NCBI GenBank assembly: GCA_024637015.1
Contig: JAGXGE010000030.1
Span: 1-64,000, forward strand
DNA length: 64,000 nt
Direction of reading: 5' to 3'
DNA from: Aequorivita sp.
GTDB taxonomy: Bacteria > Bacteroidota > Bacteroidia > Flavobacteriales > Flavobacteriaceae
Below, piece by piece: positions 1-9,731 of the stretch. The notes below the pieces were generated by a model, which saw nothing but the letters and a program-made list of their open reading frames with translations, did no database searches and was not told where the DNA came from. How positions within the stretch are numbered: position 1 is the first letter of the stretch; each line of letters starts with the position of its first letter. The translations under genes and the position numbers were made by a program.

Positions 1-2
1 GC

Positions 3-128
3 AGTACCGATGACAACAGTGTCCTTTATGCCATTTCATCCAAAAAAGGAATTAAGGGTCTTTTGGTAGATGCTTATGGCGTCTATGCTGAAAACATTTC
101 AGAAGCAATGAGAAAAAAATTACGATAA
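3..128 (+). CDS. C-terminal fragment of an unrecognised protein
   Basis: The reading frame is open from the left edge and ends at TAA 126-128, giving about 41 residues (from STDDNSVLYAI to SEAMRKKLR). The start lies outside the window. I do not recognise the family from this tail. It ends 18 bases before copB on the same strand, so it is probably co-transcribed with the copper genes, but nothing in the fragment itself shows a metal function. Confidence 0.55.
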   Translation, partial: STDDNSVLYAISSKKGIKGLLVDAYGVYAENISEAMRKKLR

Positions 129-146
129 GACTTAAACAATACTATA

Positions 147-2204
147 ATGGAAAATCATAATAATCACAATCACGAAGAAATGGACCATTCTAAAATGAAC
201 CACGGGAGCGGTGACCACTCAGGCCATAATCCTGGACATGGACAAATGGGACACGACCATCATAAAATGATGATTGCAGACTTTAGAAAACGATTTTGGG
301 TTACGCTAATCCTTACCATTCCAATATTGTTCTTCTCGCCAATGATCCAAGAATTTTTTGGGTATGAATTTTTACTTCCCGGAAATCCTTATGTACTTTT
401 TGCGCTTTCTACCGTTGTATATTTTTATGGTGGATGGCCTTTTCTTAAGGGTTTTGTTACAGAAATAAAGAATGGTGCGCCAGGGATGATGACGCTTATT
501 TCTATGGCAATAAGTGTCGCTTATTTCTACAGTTCTGCAACTGTTTTTGGTTTGAGTGGTGTTGATTTTTTCTGGGAACTGGCAACTCTAATCGCAATTA
601 TGCTTATTGGTCATTGGATAGAAATGAAAAGTGTTCTTGGAGCATCAAAAGCCTTGCAACTTCTAGTTAGTATGATGCCTGCCGAAGCTCACAGAGTAAA
701 GGGTGATACTATCGAGGATATTTCACTCGAAGATTTATTAAAAGATGATGTGATATTGGTAAAGCCGGGAGAGAAAGTTCCTGCTGATGGTATTATAATC
801 GAAGGTTCAAGTTATTTAAACGAATCAATGCTCACAGGAGAATCCAAGCCTGTAAAAAAAGAAGAAAAAGATAAGGTAATCGGTGGTTCTGTAAATGGCA
901 ATAGCACCTTAAAAGTAAAGGTTGAACATACTGGAAAAGACAGCTATCTCAACAAAGTCATCACGATGGTAGAGGAAGCGCAAAAAACCAAATCTAAAAT
1001 GCAAAACCTTTCCGATAGGGCTGCAAAGTGGTTGACTTATATTGCCTTGGCAATTGGATTTGGTACGTTGGCGGTTTGGTTGATTATGGGCTTTCCATTT
1101 GTATATGCACTGGAAAGAATGGTTACAGTTATGGTTATTGCTTGCCCTCACGCATTGGGCCTCGCTATTCCATTAGTTGTTGCAATCTCTACGGCCGTCT
1201 CTGCCCAAAATGGACTATTGATTCGCAATAGAACTGCCTTTGAAGAATCGCGTAAAATATCGGTATTGCTCTTCGATAAAACAGGAACATTGACCAAAGG
1301 GGATTTTGGCGTTACCCGAATTGAATCGGTAGATGAAAAGTATTCTTCAGATGAAGTATTGCGGCTTGCCAGTGCCTTGGAACAAAGCTCGGAACATCCT
1401 ATTGCCGTAGGCATTATTAAAAAAGTCAAACAAGACAATATTACCATCCCAAAACCTGAAAACTTTAATGCTATTACAGGTAAAGGCGTAGAGGCAAATG
1501 TAGAAGGTAAGCAAGTAAAAGTGGTTAGTCCTGGTTATTTAAGGGATGAAAAAATAACTATTCCTGAAGATGCTTATAGTGACGCTGCTGAAACTGTTGT
1601 ATTCATATTAATTGATGGAAAACTAGCAGGATATGTTGCCCTTGCTGATGAAATAAGACCAGAATCTGCGGAAGCTATCAAAATATTTAAAAAGAACAAT
1701 ATCAAAGTTTTGATGGCAACTGGCGATAACGAAAAAACAGCCAAAGCTGTTAGCGATAAACTTGGTTTGGATGGCTATTATGCCGAAGTGTTACCACACC
1801 AAAAAGTAGAAATTGTAGAAAAGTTGCAAAAGAAAGGAGAGTTTGTGGCTATGACTGGAGATGGCGTAAACGATGCGCCCGCACTTGCCAAAGCTGATGT
1901 AGGAATCGCTGTTGGTTCTGGTACTGATGTAGCTGCCGAAACAGCCGATATTATATTAGTAAATAGCAATCCACAAGATATTGCCAACCTTATTTTGTTC
2001 GGAAAGGCTACGTACAATAAAATGATTCAGAACCTAATATGGGCAACAGGGTATAATGTTGTGGCCATTCCTTTAGCGGCTGGCGTTCTATATTCTTCAG
2101 GCTTTGTTTTAGGACCAGCAGTAGGAGCTGTATTTATGAGTTTGAGTACGATTATTGTGGCCATCAATGCTCAGTTATTAAAAAGAAAAATAGAAAAGAA
2201 GTAA
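147..2204 (+). CDS. copB: CopB-type (P1B-3) copper-translocating P-type ATPase
   Basis: This is an inner-membrane ATPase that pumps copper out of the cytoplasm. The first 40 residues are His/Met-rich (HNNHNHEEMDHSKMNH), a likely metal-binding tail. The translocation motif is CPH at residues 333-335 rather than CPC, which is the mark of the CopB/P1B-3 group. Seen in order are the TGES actuator loop near residue 230, CPH, the phosphorylated aspartate in DKTGT at residue 377, and the hinge TGDGVNDAP. At 685 aa it has normal family length, with no HMA domain. It precedes copA, which carries CPC, so the pair covers two copper ATPase classes. The substrate oxidation state (Cu(II) or Cu(I)) cannot be read from the sequence. 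Confidence 0.93.
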   Translation: MENHNNHNHEEMDHSKMNHGSGDHSGHNPGHGQMGHDHHKMMIADFRKRFWVTLILTIPILFFSPMIQEFFGYEFLLPGNPYVLFALSTVVYFYGGWPFLKGFVTEIKNGAPGMMTLISMAISVAYFYSSATVFGLSGVDFFWELATLIAIMLIGHWIEMKSVLGASKALQLLVSMMPAEAHRVKGDTIEDISLEDLLKDDVILVKPGEKVPADGIIIEGSSYLNESMLTGESKPVKKEEKDKVIGGSVNGNSTLKVKVEHTGKDSYLNKVITMVEEAQKTKSKMQNLSDRAAKWLTYIALAIGFGTLAVWLIMGFPFVYALERMVTVMVIACPHALGLAIPLVVAISTAVSAQNGLLIRNRTAFEESRKISVLLFDKTGTLTKGDFGVTRIESVDEKYSSDEVLRLASALEQSSEHPIAVGIIKKVKQDNITIPKPENFNAITGKGVEANVEGKQVKVVSPGYLRDEKITIPEDAYSDAAETVVFILIDGKLAGYVALADEIRPESAEAIKIFKKNNIKVLMATGDNEKTAKAVSDKLGLDGYYAEVLPHQKVEIVEKLQKKGEFVAMTGDGVNDAPALAKADVGIAVGSGTDVAAETADIILVNSNPQDIANLILFGKATYNKMIQNLIWATGYNVVAIPLAAGVLYSSGFVLGPAVGAVFMSLSTIIVAINAQLLKRKIEKK

Positions 2205-2335
2205 CAAAGAATGAAATATCGAATTAATAAAATGAATCAATAGATGTACCCAATTTTATATAAATTCATCAAAATCATACATAATAGTCATGGTAATATA
2301 AATGACTTTTGCAGTATAAATACTATATTAGAAAT

Positions 2336-4840
2336 ATGAAACATACTTATAGAATTTCAGGAATGACCTGTAATGGCTGTCGTTCGCATGTTGAAAAAAC
2401 ACTTAATAGTGTAGAAGGCGTCGTTGAAGCTCAAGTAGATTTGCAAAAGGCAGAAGCCATTATTGAAATGAGTTCACATATTCCTTTAGAAACTTTTAAG
2501 GAAGCTCTTGAGTCAGATAGTAATGGGCGATACAGTATTTCCATGCCAGGAGATCACCAACTTGAACATAAACATACTAAACCTGAAAAACCCAAAGGGA
2601 AAGGAACAGGCACTTTTTATTGCCCTATGCACTGCGAAGGCGATAAAACCTACGATAAACCTGGCGATTGTCCTGTCTGTGGCATGGATTTGGTGGAAGA
2701 GCAAACCCAGTTAAAACCTTCAGGGACGCAGTATACCTGCCCAATGCATCCCGAAATTATACGCGATCAACCCGGTGATTGCCCAATCTGCGGGATGGAT
2801 TTAGTACCTATGGAGCCAAGTCTTTCAGCTGAAGAAAAAAAATATAAAAAGTTATCCAAAAAGTTTTGGATTTCTGTAGCATTCACATTACCAATTTTTT
2901 TGATTGCTATGTCGGAAATGATTCCAAATAATCCTTTATATGATATGCTTCCGTTGAAAACTTGGAATTGGATTCAGTTTGCTCTTTCTATTCCAGTCGT
3001 GTTCTATGCGACTTGGATGTTCTTTGAACGTGCCTATCGCAGTATCAAAACTTGGAACCTCAATATGTTCACGCTTATTGGGATTGGAGCAGGCGTAGCG
3101 TGGCTATTCAGTGTTTTCGGAATGCTGTTTCCAGATGTGTTTCCGGCGCAATTTAAAACTGAAGCAGGAACAGTCCATGTCTATTTTGAAGCCGCAACCG
3201 TTATTTTGACCTTGGTGTTGTTAGGTCAATTGTTGGAGGCAAGAGCACATAGTAAAACCAATAATGCAGTTAAGGAATTGTTGAAATTAGCACCCAATGA
3301 AGCCGTCAGAGTTGTAGATGGTCAAGAAGAAACCATAACCATTGATGCGATAAATATAGGTGATGTTCTTCGCGTAAAACCTGGTGATAAAATCCCGGTC
3401 GATGGGGTGATTAGCGAAGGACATAGCTCGTTGGACGAATCCATGATTACGGGGGAACCCATTCCTGTGGATAAACAGGAAGGCGACAAGGTAAGTAGTG
3501 GCACTATTAACGGCAAACAATCCTTTTTGATGACGGCCGAAAAAGTGGGGTCAGACACCTTATTGTCTCAAATTATCGACATGGTGAATAAAGCCAGTCG
3601 CAGTCAGGCACCTATTCAAAAATTGGCAGATAGAATTTCAGGTTATTTTGTACCTGTCGTAGTGCTAATTTCGGTCATAACTTTCATTGTTTGGGCTATT
3701 TTCGGACCTGAACCTGCTTACGTATATGCGTTGGTTAATGCCATCGCCGTTTTGATTATTGCATGTCCTTGTGCTTTAGGATTGGCAACACCAATGTCAG
3801 TCATGGTAGGTGTAGGTAAAGGTGCTCAAAATGGTGTGCTGATTAAAAACGCCGAAGCTCTCGAAAAGATGGATAAAATTGATACATTGATTATCGATAA
3901 GACAGGGACAATTACGGAAGGTAGACCATCTGTTGAAAAAATTGGGGCTACACATGTTGACTATTCAGAAAAAGAAGTACTTCAATACGTTATGTCGGTT
4001 AACAGTTCCAGTGAACATCCATTGGCTGAAGCCACGGTAAAATACGGAAAGGAGCAGAACACTGAAATTTTAAAAACTTCTAATTTTAGTTCCGTAACTG
4101 GCAAAGGTGTTACAGGTACAGTAAATGGAAAAACCATTGCTCTGGGTAACCAAAAAATGATGGAAGAAGCTAAGGCGTCCATGTCTGATAAAATCATTAA
4201 CGAAGTAACCGAGCAGCAAAAATTGGGTAAAACTGTTTCAATGCTTGCTGTAGATGGCACAGCGGTAGGGTATGTAGTCATCAGCGATAAAATAAAAGAA
4301 TCCAGCAAAAAAGCTATTGAAGAATTGCAATCGCATGGCGTCAAAGTCATTATGCTCACGGGAGATAATCATGATACCGCGAAAGCCGTAGCAGAAACCT
4401 TAAATCTTGCCGATTTTAAGGCGGAAATGCTGCCACAAGACAAATTAAACGAAGTCGAGCGTCTCCAAAAGGAAGGCAGAAAAGTCGCTATGGCAGGCGA
4501 TGGCATCAATGATGCGCCAGCCCTCGCAAAAAGTGATGTGGGCATTGCCATGGGAACAGGAACTGACGTCGCCATAGAAAGTGCGGCAATGACTTTAGTC
4601 AAAGGCGATTTACAGGGCATTGTCAAAGCACGAAATTTAAGTGTCAAGGTCATGAAAAACATCAAGCAAAATTTATTTTTCGCTTTAATTTATAACACTC
4701 TAGGAGTGCCCATTGCAGCGGGCGTTTTATTCCCGTTTTTTGGATTATTACTGTCTCCTATGATTGCCGCTTTGGCGATGAGTTTCAGTTCGGTGTCTGT
4801 TATCATGAATGCCTTAAGATTAAGAACAGCAAAAATTTAA
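2336..4840 (+). CDS. copA: CopA-type Cu(I)-translocating P-type ATPase with HMA and two HMBD modules
   Basis: This is a copper-exporting P1B-1 ATPase of the inner membrane. An N-terminal HMA domain has the Cu-binding CNGC at residues 12-15. Two heavy-metal-binding modules follow around residues 90-160, each with the CPMH...CPxCGMDLV pattern. The CPC translocation motif is at 477-479, DKTGT has its aspartate at 521, and GDGINDAP is present. I chose ATG 2336 over the upstream TTG 2309 because the HMA fold begins right after it. A near-consensus -7 box (GACTTTTG, 2305-2312) lies 24 bases ahead, which suggests a promoter separate from copB. At 834 aa it is slightly long because of the two extra modules. 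Silver is an alternative substrate. Confidence 0.94.
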   Translation: MKHTYRISGMTCNGCRSHVEKTLNSVEGVVEAQVDLQKAEAIIEMSSHIPLETFKEALESDSNGRYSISMPGDHQLEHKHTKPEKPKGKGTGTFYCPMHCEGDKTYDKPGDCPVCGMDLVEEQTQLKPSGTQYTCPMHPEIIRDQPGDCPICGMDLVPMEPSLSAEEKKYKKLSKKFWISVAFTLPIFLIAMSEMIPNNPLYDMLPLKTWNWIQFALSIPVVFYATWMFFERAYRSIKTWNLNMFTLIGIGAGVAWLFSVFGMLFPDVFPAQFKTEAGTVHVYFEAATVILTLVLLGQLLEARAHSKTNNAVKELLKLAPNEAVRVVDGQEETITIDAINIGDVLRVKPGDKIPVDGVISEGHSSLDESMITGEPIPVDKQEGDKVSSGTINGKQSFLMTAEKVGSDTLLSQIIDMVNKASRSQAPIQKLADRISGYFVPVVVLISVITFIVWAIFGPEPAYVYALVNAIAVLIIACPCALGLATPMSVMVGVGKGAQNGVLIKNAEALEKMDKIDTLIIDKTGTITEGRPSVEKIGATHVDYSEKEVLQYVMSVNSSSEHPLAEATVKYGKEQNTEILKTSNFSSVTGKGVTGTVNGKTIALGNQKMMEEAKASMSDKIINEVTEQQKLGKTVSMLAVDGTAVGYVVISDKIKESSKKAIEELQSHGVKVIMLTGDNHDTAKAVAETLNLADFKAEMLPQDKLNEVERLQKEGRKVAMAGDGINDAPALAKSDVGIAMGTGTDVAIESAAMTLVKGDLQGIVKARNLSVKVMKNIKQNLFFALIYNTLGVPIAAGVLFPFFGLLLSPMIAALAMSFSSVSVIMNALRLRTAKI

Positions 4841-4864
4841 TTATAACCAAACAATCAAAATAAG

Positions 4865-5455
4865 ATGAAAAAATTACGAATACTTTTAATGTTACCACTT
4901 TTAATCTTGAGTTGCAAAAATGAGCCGAAACCATCAGAGAAACAAGACCATAAAAATCATATGGAAACCGTTGATACCAAAGAAGAAACCAAAAAGCCGG
5001 TTTTAAGTCCACACACATCAGCGATGGCTATGATTGGTGATGCCCATATTCATATAGATTATTCTTCACCTGGTGTTAGGGAGCGCATTATTTTTGGAGG
5101 TCTTGTAGGTTATGAGAGCGTATGGCAAGCTGGAGCACACAATGCAACGTGGTTAGAAACCAATAAAGATTTGGTCATTGATGGAAAAACGCTTCCATCA
5201 GGAAAATATGGATTTTTTGTCATTCCATCAAAGGGAGATTGGACCGTTATGATAAACAAAAACTGGAATCAACATGGAAAAGACGATTTTGATGCAAAAG
5301 ATGATGTTCTAAAATTTAAAGTCACACCAACTATTAGTGATACGATAACGGAACATTTGGAATACAAGGTGAAAGAAGTCAGTAAAACAGAAGGTATCAT
5401 CTCAATGGCCTGGGAAAAAGTAACTATCAATTTTCCATTTAAAGTAAAACAATAA
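4865..5455 (+). CDS. DUF2911 family lipoprotein
   Basis: This is a predicted lipoprotein. The signal peptide MKKLRILLMLPLLILSC ends in a lipobox cysteine (ILSC), followed by a charged linker and a DUF2911 domain. The domain is recognised from the pattern IDYSSPGVRERIIFGGLV, WRAGA-like WQAGAHNATWLE, and DGKTLPSGKYGFFVIP. The function of DUF2911 is not established. The gene sits 24 bases after copA and 1 base before the PepSY gene, so it is part of the copper operon. A role in periplasmic metal stress is inference from context only. Confidence 0.82.
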   Translation: MKKLRILLMLPLLILSCKNEPKPSEKQDHKNHMETVDTKEETKKPVLSPHTSAMAMIGDAHIHIDYSSPGVRERIIFGGLVGYESVWQAGAHNATWLETNKDLVIDGKTLPSGKYGFFVIPSKGDWTVMINKNWNQHGKDDFDAKDDVLKFKVTPTISDTITEHLEYKVKEVSKTEGIISMAWEKVTINFPFKVKQ

Positions 5456-5456
5456 C

Positions 5457-6167
5457 ATGGTAAAAAGGCATACAGCAAAGAAAATTAGGAAAACCCACAG
5501 GTATTTGGGTCTCTTTTTAGGGATTCAATTTCTGTTTTGGACCATCAGCGGCCTCTATTTCAGTTGGACCGATATCGATGAGATTCATGGTGACCAATTC
5601 AAAAATCTTGCTTATCAGCCTAAACCCTTCGAAACGCTCATTAGTCCATCGCAACTCAACACGAAAGTGGGCATAAGTACCATCGAATTACGCGATATCA
5701 ATGCTAAACCCTATTATTGGATTAACAACAAACACTTATATAGTGCCCTCGATGGAACTCTAAAAAACGAAATCACCTCCGAGGAAGCTGTGTATGTTGC
5801 CAAAAATTATATGCAAGCTGATTTGGAAGTCAGTAACATCGAAAAAATCGAAACTGTAGATGTCCAGCATGAATACCGCGAAAAACTCTTGCCTGCTTAT
5901 GTTATTTCCTATAATCATGACGAGGCACTCAAAGCCTATGTGTCCATAAAGGATGGAAAATTCCAGACTGTAAGGCATCGGGCTTGGAGATGGTTCGATT
6001 TTTTATGGATGACCCACACGATGGATTATGAAGGACGCGACAATTTTAATACCCTTGTGTTACGTGCTTTTTCACTCTTGGGGCTGATTACTGTATTAAG
6101 CGGATTTGTGCTATGGATCACATCCTCACCAACGATAAGAAAAATAATAAAAAGAGTAAAAAATTGA
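5457..6167 (+). CDS. PepSY domain membrane protein
   Basis: The protein has 236 aa, with a membrane segment near residues 17-37 (YLGLFLGIQFLFWTISGLYFSW), a periplasmic PepSY-like region with two repeats of the EAVYVAKNY type, and a second membrane segment near 203-225. PepSY-associated membrane proteins occur in metal-reduction and metal-uptake loci of Bacteroidota, but their biochemical role is unclear. It starts 1 base after the DUF2911 stop, so translation is probably coupled. The C-terminal tail is basic (IIKRVKN). Confidence 0.78.
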   Translation: MVKRHTAKKIRKTHRYLGLFLGIQFLFWTISGLYFSWTDIDEIHGDQFKNLAYQPKPFETLISPSQLNTKVGISTIELRDINAKPYYWINNKHLYSALDGTLKNEITSEEAVYVAKNYMQADLEVSNIEKIETVDVQHEYREKLLPAYVISYNHDEALKAYVSIKDGKFQTVRHRAWRWFDFLWMTHTMDYEGRDNFNTLVLRAFSLLGLITVLSGFVLWITSSPTIRKIIKRVKN

Positions 6168-6193
6168 TTATTAACCATAACAATCAAATAAAA

Positions 6194-6679
6194 ATGGAAC
6201 AATCAAATCAACACAACGGAAAAGGAAATTACACAAAATTTGCATTGATGCTAGCGGCATCCTTTGTAGCCATGTACATTACAATGTATCTAAACACATA
6301 TGCAATAGACCACGTCTATTTTAGTCTGACACGATTTTACATGTCATGTTTAGGTATTGCAGCCATGGCGGTCATTATGTGGGCATTTATGCGGAAAATG
6401 TACCAAGACAAGAAAAAAAATATGGTCATTTTAATTGGAAGTCTTGTGCTTTTCATTGGTGCCTTAAGTTTGGTAAGAGCGCAACGACCAATCATTGGTG
6501 ATGTCCTTTGGATGAAAGCCATGATACCACATCACTCCATTGCTATATTAACCAGTGAACGTGCCGATATCAAAGACCCAGAAGTCAAAAAACTTGCGGA
6601 AGAGATTATTGAGGCACAGAGAAAAGAGATTGAAGAAATGAAGACAATGTTAAACCGATTGGAAAACAGCAACAAGTAG
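6194..6679 (+). CDS. DUF305 family membrane protein
   Basis: This 161-aa protein has three hydrophobic segments (about residues 13-33, 40-60 and 70-90) followed by a DUF305-like helix pair with the signature MIPHHSIAILTSERA and EEIIEAQRKEIEEM. DUF305 (ferritin-like, CopM family) proteins are common beside copper genes, and the conserved His/Met residues here could bind metal. An upstream start at 6113 exists but overlaps the PepSY gene by 55 bases. ATG 6194, preceded by an A-rich stretch, gives the usual family N-terminus. Confidence 0.8.
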   Translation: MEQSNQHNGKGNYTKFALMLAASFVAMYITMYLNTYAIDHVYFSLTRFYMSCLGIAAMAVIMWAFMRKMYQDKKKNMVILIGSLVLFIGALSLVRAQRPIIGDVLWMKAMIPHHSIAILTSERADIKDPEVKKLAEEIIEAQRKEIEEMKTMLNRLENSNK

Positions 6680-6683
6680 AATT

Positions 6684-6830
6684 TGGGCGCTCGGGCGGGC
6701 TTTCCGCTATATCTTTTTTTGTTCCGCAAAAAGGCGAGACAAAAAAAGGATGCCACTGCAAATGCGTAGCATTCACGATTTCAAATAAAAAGTTATCGAT
6801 GAGTAATCCCTAGCGCAGATTCGGATAAAT
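6684..6830. repeat. Intergenic hairpin repeat resembling a dispersed Bacteroidota element
   Basis: This non-coding stretch begins GGGCGCTCGGGCGGGCTTTC and ends near AATCCCTAGCGC. It encloses a perfect inverted repeat CTTTTTTTGT (6713-6722) / ACAAAAAAAG (6739-6748). From memory, similar intergenic sequences are dispersed in many flavobacterial genomes; I saw no second full copy in this window. It separates the DUF305 gene from the broken cusB. Confidence 0.45.
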
Positions 6831-6861
6831 ATAAAATTTGAAAGGTTTTAATAACATCATT

Positions 6862-8649
6862 ATGAAAAAGTATATTAGTTATGCAGTCATTTTAGGTTTA
6901 GGGTTAACCTTGGGTTATGTCTTTTTTGGAGGTTCTACCAACGATTCGGAAAACATCAATAGTACCGATAGGGAAAATGCACACCAAGAAAACTAAATGT
7001 GGACCTGCTCCATGCATCCCCAGATTATGCAACCCGAACCTGGCGATTGCCCTATTTGTGGTATGGATTTGATTCCGGCAGAATCGGGAGGTGAAGGACT
7101 TGCCATGAACGAAATAAAAATGTCCGATAACGCGATGGCACTGGCGAACATCCAAACCACCATAGTAGGCAATGCATTAGGAACAGGAGAAAATAAAATG
7201 TCGCTTTCGGGTAAGATAATGGCGAATGAAGAAGCCAATGCGGTACAGGCGAGCTATTTTGAAGGGCGCATAGAAAAACTGAATGTTAATTTTACAGGCG
7301 AAGAAGTACGAAAGGGACAATTATTGGCAACCATTTATGCACCCTCACTCGTCGCTGCGCAATAAGAACTTTTAACTGCAGCATCTATGAAAACTTCACA
7401 ACCTGCATTATATAATCCCGTCCGAAATAAATTGAAATTGTGGAAACTTTCGGAAAGCCAAATCAACCAAATTGAAACATCTGGAAAAGTACGGGAAAAC
7501 TTTCCGATTTACGCAACTGTTTCTGGCACGGTTTCTCAGAAAATGGAAGAGGAAGGCGACTATGTGAAACAAGGACAACCCATTGTAAAAGTAAGTGATT
7601 TGGGTACGGTTTGGGCAATATTTGATGCCTATGAAAATCAAATCTCACAACTAAAGGAAGGACAAAAAATTAAGGTTACTACCAAAGCTTATCCCAACAA
7701 GGAATTTGATGCTACAGTATCTTTTATTGACCCAACTTTGAATACCAAATCCAGAACCGTTTCGGTTAGGGCAACCTTAAATAATAAAGACGATATCCTG
7801 AAGCCTGGCATGTTCGTTACCGCAACAGTACAGATGTCCAAAGATAATGCAACCCAATCACAGATTACCGTTCCTGCAACCGCTGTGCTTTGGACGGGAA
7901 GCAGGTCTTCGGTGTATGTTAAAACAAATCCTAATGAACCTGTTTTTGAAATGCGAGAAGTAACCTTAGGAACTAGAAATGGTAATGTTTACACTATTGT
8001 GGACGGACTAAAGAACGGCGAAGAAGTGGTAACCAATGGCACATTTACAGTAGATACTGCGGCGCAGTTACAAGGCAAAAAAAGTATGATGAATGCTAAG
8101 GGAAGCAAAACAACCATTGGCCACGAAGGACATTCAGAAATGGAAAGTACAACGAACACGGAAACTAAAGACCGTGGATCAAATGTCAGAAGATTGGAAG
8201 TGTCTTCAAAATTCCAAACCCAGTTACAAGTTGTTTTTGACGCTTACATAGCTGTGCAAAATGCCTTGGCAAAAGACAACCCAGAATTGGCAAAGCAAGG
8301 CGCAAGCAAATTGCTTAATAAAATTACAGAAGTGAATATGGAATTACTGAAAGACAATACGGCACATACTCATTGGATGCGGTTAGAAAAGGAGCTAAAT
8401 ACAGCTACTAGCACAATATCCAGTACTTCAGACATCAAAAAGCAAAGAGAACATTTTATTCATCTTTCAGCACATTTGCTAAATGCCCTAAAAACCTTTG
8501 GCATCAATCAAAAGGTGTATGTAGATTTTTGCCCAATGGCAAATAACAATGTGGGCGTATATTGGTTGAGCAAAGAGCAGGAAATCCGCAACCCTTATTT
8601 TGGAAACGATATGTTGGATTGTGGGAGTGTTACTGATGAAATAGACTAG
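6862..8649 (+). pseudogene. cusB: CusB-like RND efflux adaptor, interrupted by two in-frame TAA codons
   Basis: A single reading frame runs from ATG 6862 to TAG 8649 and is broken only by TAA at 6994-6996 and TAA at 7363-7365. Read through, it gives a complete CusB-type membrane fusion protein of about 595 codons. It has an N-terminal membrane anchor, an HMBD module (WTCSMHPQI...[10 protein letters not shown]), a barrel-sandwich and beta-barrel core with the LVAAQ/ELLTAA hairpin junction and SGTVSQKMEEEGDYVKQG lipoyl-like half, and a C-terminal DUF3347 domain ending in CPMANN..GVYWLS. Both stops sit where a CAA glutamine codon is expected (QENQ|MW and AAQQ|ELL), so each needs one C-to-T change. 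The last fragment (7387-8649, 420 aa) could still be translated alone from ATG 7387. No CusA or CusC partner is present in the window, which fits decay. Confidence 0.85.
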
Positions 8650-9026
8650 TCTTTTGATATCGGTAGCCTCGATACAAATTCCAATTCGCTGCGCTCTAAG
8701 GAATTCACTCGGCCACCTTTGATTTGTATTTAATAGAAGTCCTTCTTAATTTATATTTCGTCGCTCGTCGTTCGTAATTCGTAATTCGTACCTCATGAAG
8801 GTTCCTGAATGTTTCGCTGATAAGCAGAATGTATCGAAGTGCCGACACAGAAAAAACAGACAACAAAACAAAATGTTCAAAATTGGTAGGTTTATTTTTA
8901 CCTTGGTAATTGTGTTTTGAATTACATAACAAGCTTATTCCCAAAGTTTTCTGTAATATGATATTTATCATTCTAAAGAAGAAAAATCGTCTTGATATTT
9001 GTTTAGCTTTATTACATACATAAAAT
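8650..9026. other. Gene-free stretch between broken cusB and the nickel permease gene
   Basis: No credible gene is seen on either strand. The left half has an inverted repeat ATACAAAT (8669-8676) / ATTTGTAT (8725-8732) enclosing AATTCC/GGAATT, and short tandem copies of TTCGTAA near 8770-8790. It looks like remnant intergenic repeat DNA. The right half holds the Crp/Fnr-like site and promoter of the nickel permease gene. Confidence 0.5.
8958..8971 (+). promoter_or_regulatory. Crp/Fnr-like palindrome upstream of the nickel permease gene
   Basis: ATGATATTTATCAT is a perfect inverted repeat (ATGATA-TT-TATCAT) with the TGATnnnnATCA core typical of Fnr-family regulators. Its centre lies 29.5 bases before the -7-like box GATATTTG (8994-9001), which places it near -41 as for class II activation. 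The wider sequence from 8953 to 8971 matches the hydrogenase intergenic site in 18 of 19 positions. Confidence 0.6.
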
Positions 9027-9731
9027 ATGCATATAGCATTTCCCTTAATCGCAGGTTTAATTGCATCTATGTTACATGTAATCATGGGGCCTGATCACTT
9101 GGCCGCAGTTATGCCTTTTGCAGTTGAATCAAAAAAAGGAGCATGGAAGATTGGACTTTCTTGGGGTTTTGGTCATTTAGCAGGAATGATGCTTATTGGT
9201 ACTTTGTTTTATTTCTTTAAGGGGTTAATACCTATAAATAATATATCCTCACATAGTGAACAATTGGTGGGCGTTTTATTAATAGGTATTGGAGCTTGGT
9301 TCTTATATGGTATTCTTATAAAGAAGAAAAGCCATGAACATTTGCATTCTCATAGTGAAAATGGCCCAGTTATCCATTCACATATACATAGCCATAATAC
9401 TAATAAATCGCATAGTCATTCACATGATTTCAAAGTAAAAAAAAGTAATTTTTCTTCCTTTTCCATAGGTCTTTTACATGGCTTGGCAGGGATTGCTCAT
9501 TTTTTACTGTTTTTACCTGTTTTAGGTTTTGAAAATCAATCGGATGTATTGGTATATATCATAGGGTTTGGAGGTGGCACTTTATTGGCAATGTCTTCTT
9601 TTGCTTTTATAGTGGGCAACATTTCTTCCTATGTTAGAATAGAACACAACGAATTATATTTCAAGAGCATCAGAATTGCTACTAGTCTTTTTGCGGTAGT
9701 TATTGGAATTTATTGGCTGCTAAGAGTTTAG
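9027..9731 (+). CDS. Nickel/cobalt permease of the UreH/NicO type
   Basis: This 234-aa membrane protein probably imports Ni2+ for the [NiFe] hydrogenase next to it. The second membrane segment carries H-V-I-M-G-P-D-H (residues 14-21), the H(x)5DH signature of UreH/NicO-like metal transporters. A cytoplasmic or periplasmic loop around residues 95-130 is rich in histidine (HEHLHSHSE, HSHIHSHN, HSHSHD), and the second half repeats the pattern with GLLHGLAGIAHF. About six membrane segments are seen. The gene converges on hypE; the two stop codons overlap by 2-3 bases. The upstream Crp/Fnr-like site links it to the hydrogenase promoter. A related TauE/SafE-type exporter is less likely given the context. 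Confidence 0.82.
   Translation: MHIAFPLIAGLIASMLHVIMGPDHLAAVMPFAVESKKGAWKIGLSWGFGHLAGMMLIGTLFYFFKGLIPINNISSHSEQLVGVLLIGIGAWFLYGILIKKKSHEHLHSHSENGPVIHSHIHSHNTNKSHSHSHDFKVKKSNFSSFSIGLLHGLAGIAHFLLFLPVLGFENQSDVLVYIIGFGGGTLLAMSSFAFIVGNISSYVRIEHNELYFKSIRIATSLFAVVIGIYWLLRV

Noticed and set aside
6862-8649. Stop-codon readthrough or a recoded TAA in cusB
   Set aside because: TAA ends many intact genes in the window, and no stimulatory structure or special context is seen at either site. Two loss-of-function changes are simpler.
8705-9085. 126-codon open frame on the minus strand
   Set aside because: It crosses repeat-like DNA and the nickel permease promoter, has low-complexity content and no family features. 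Chance open frame.
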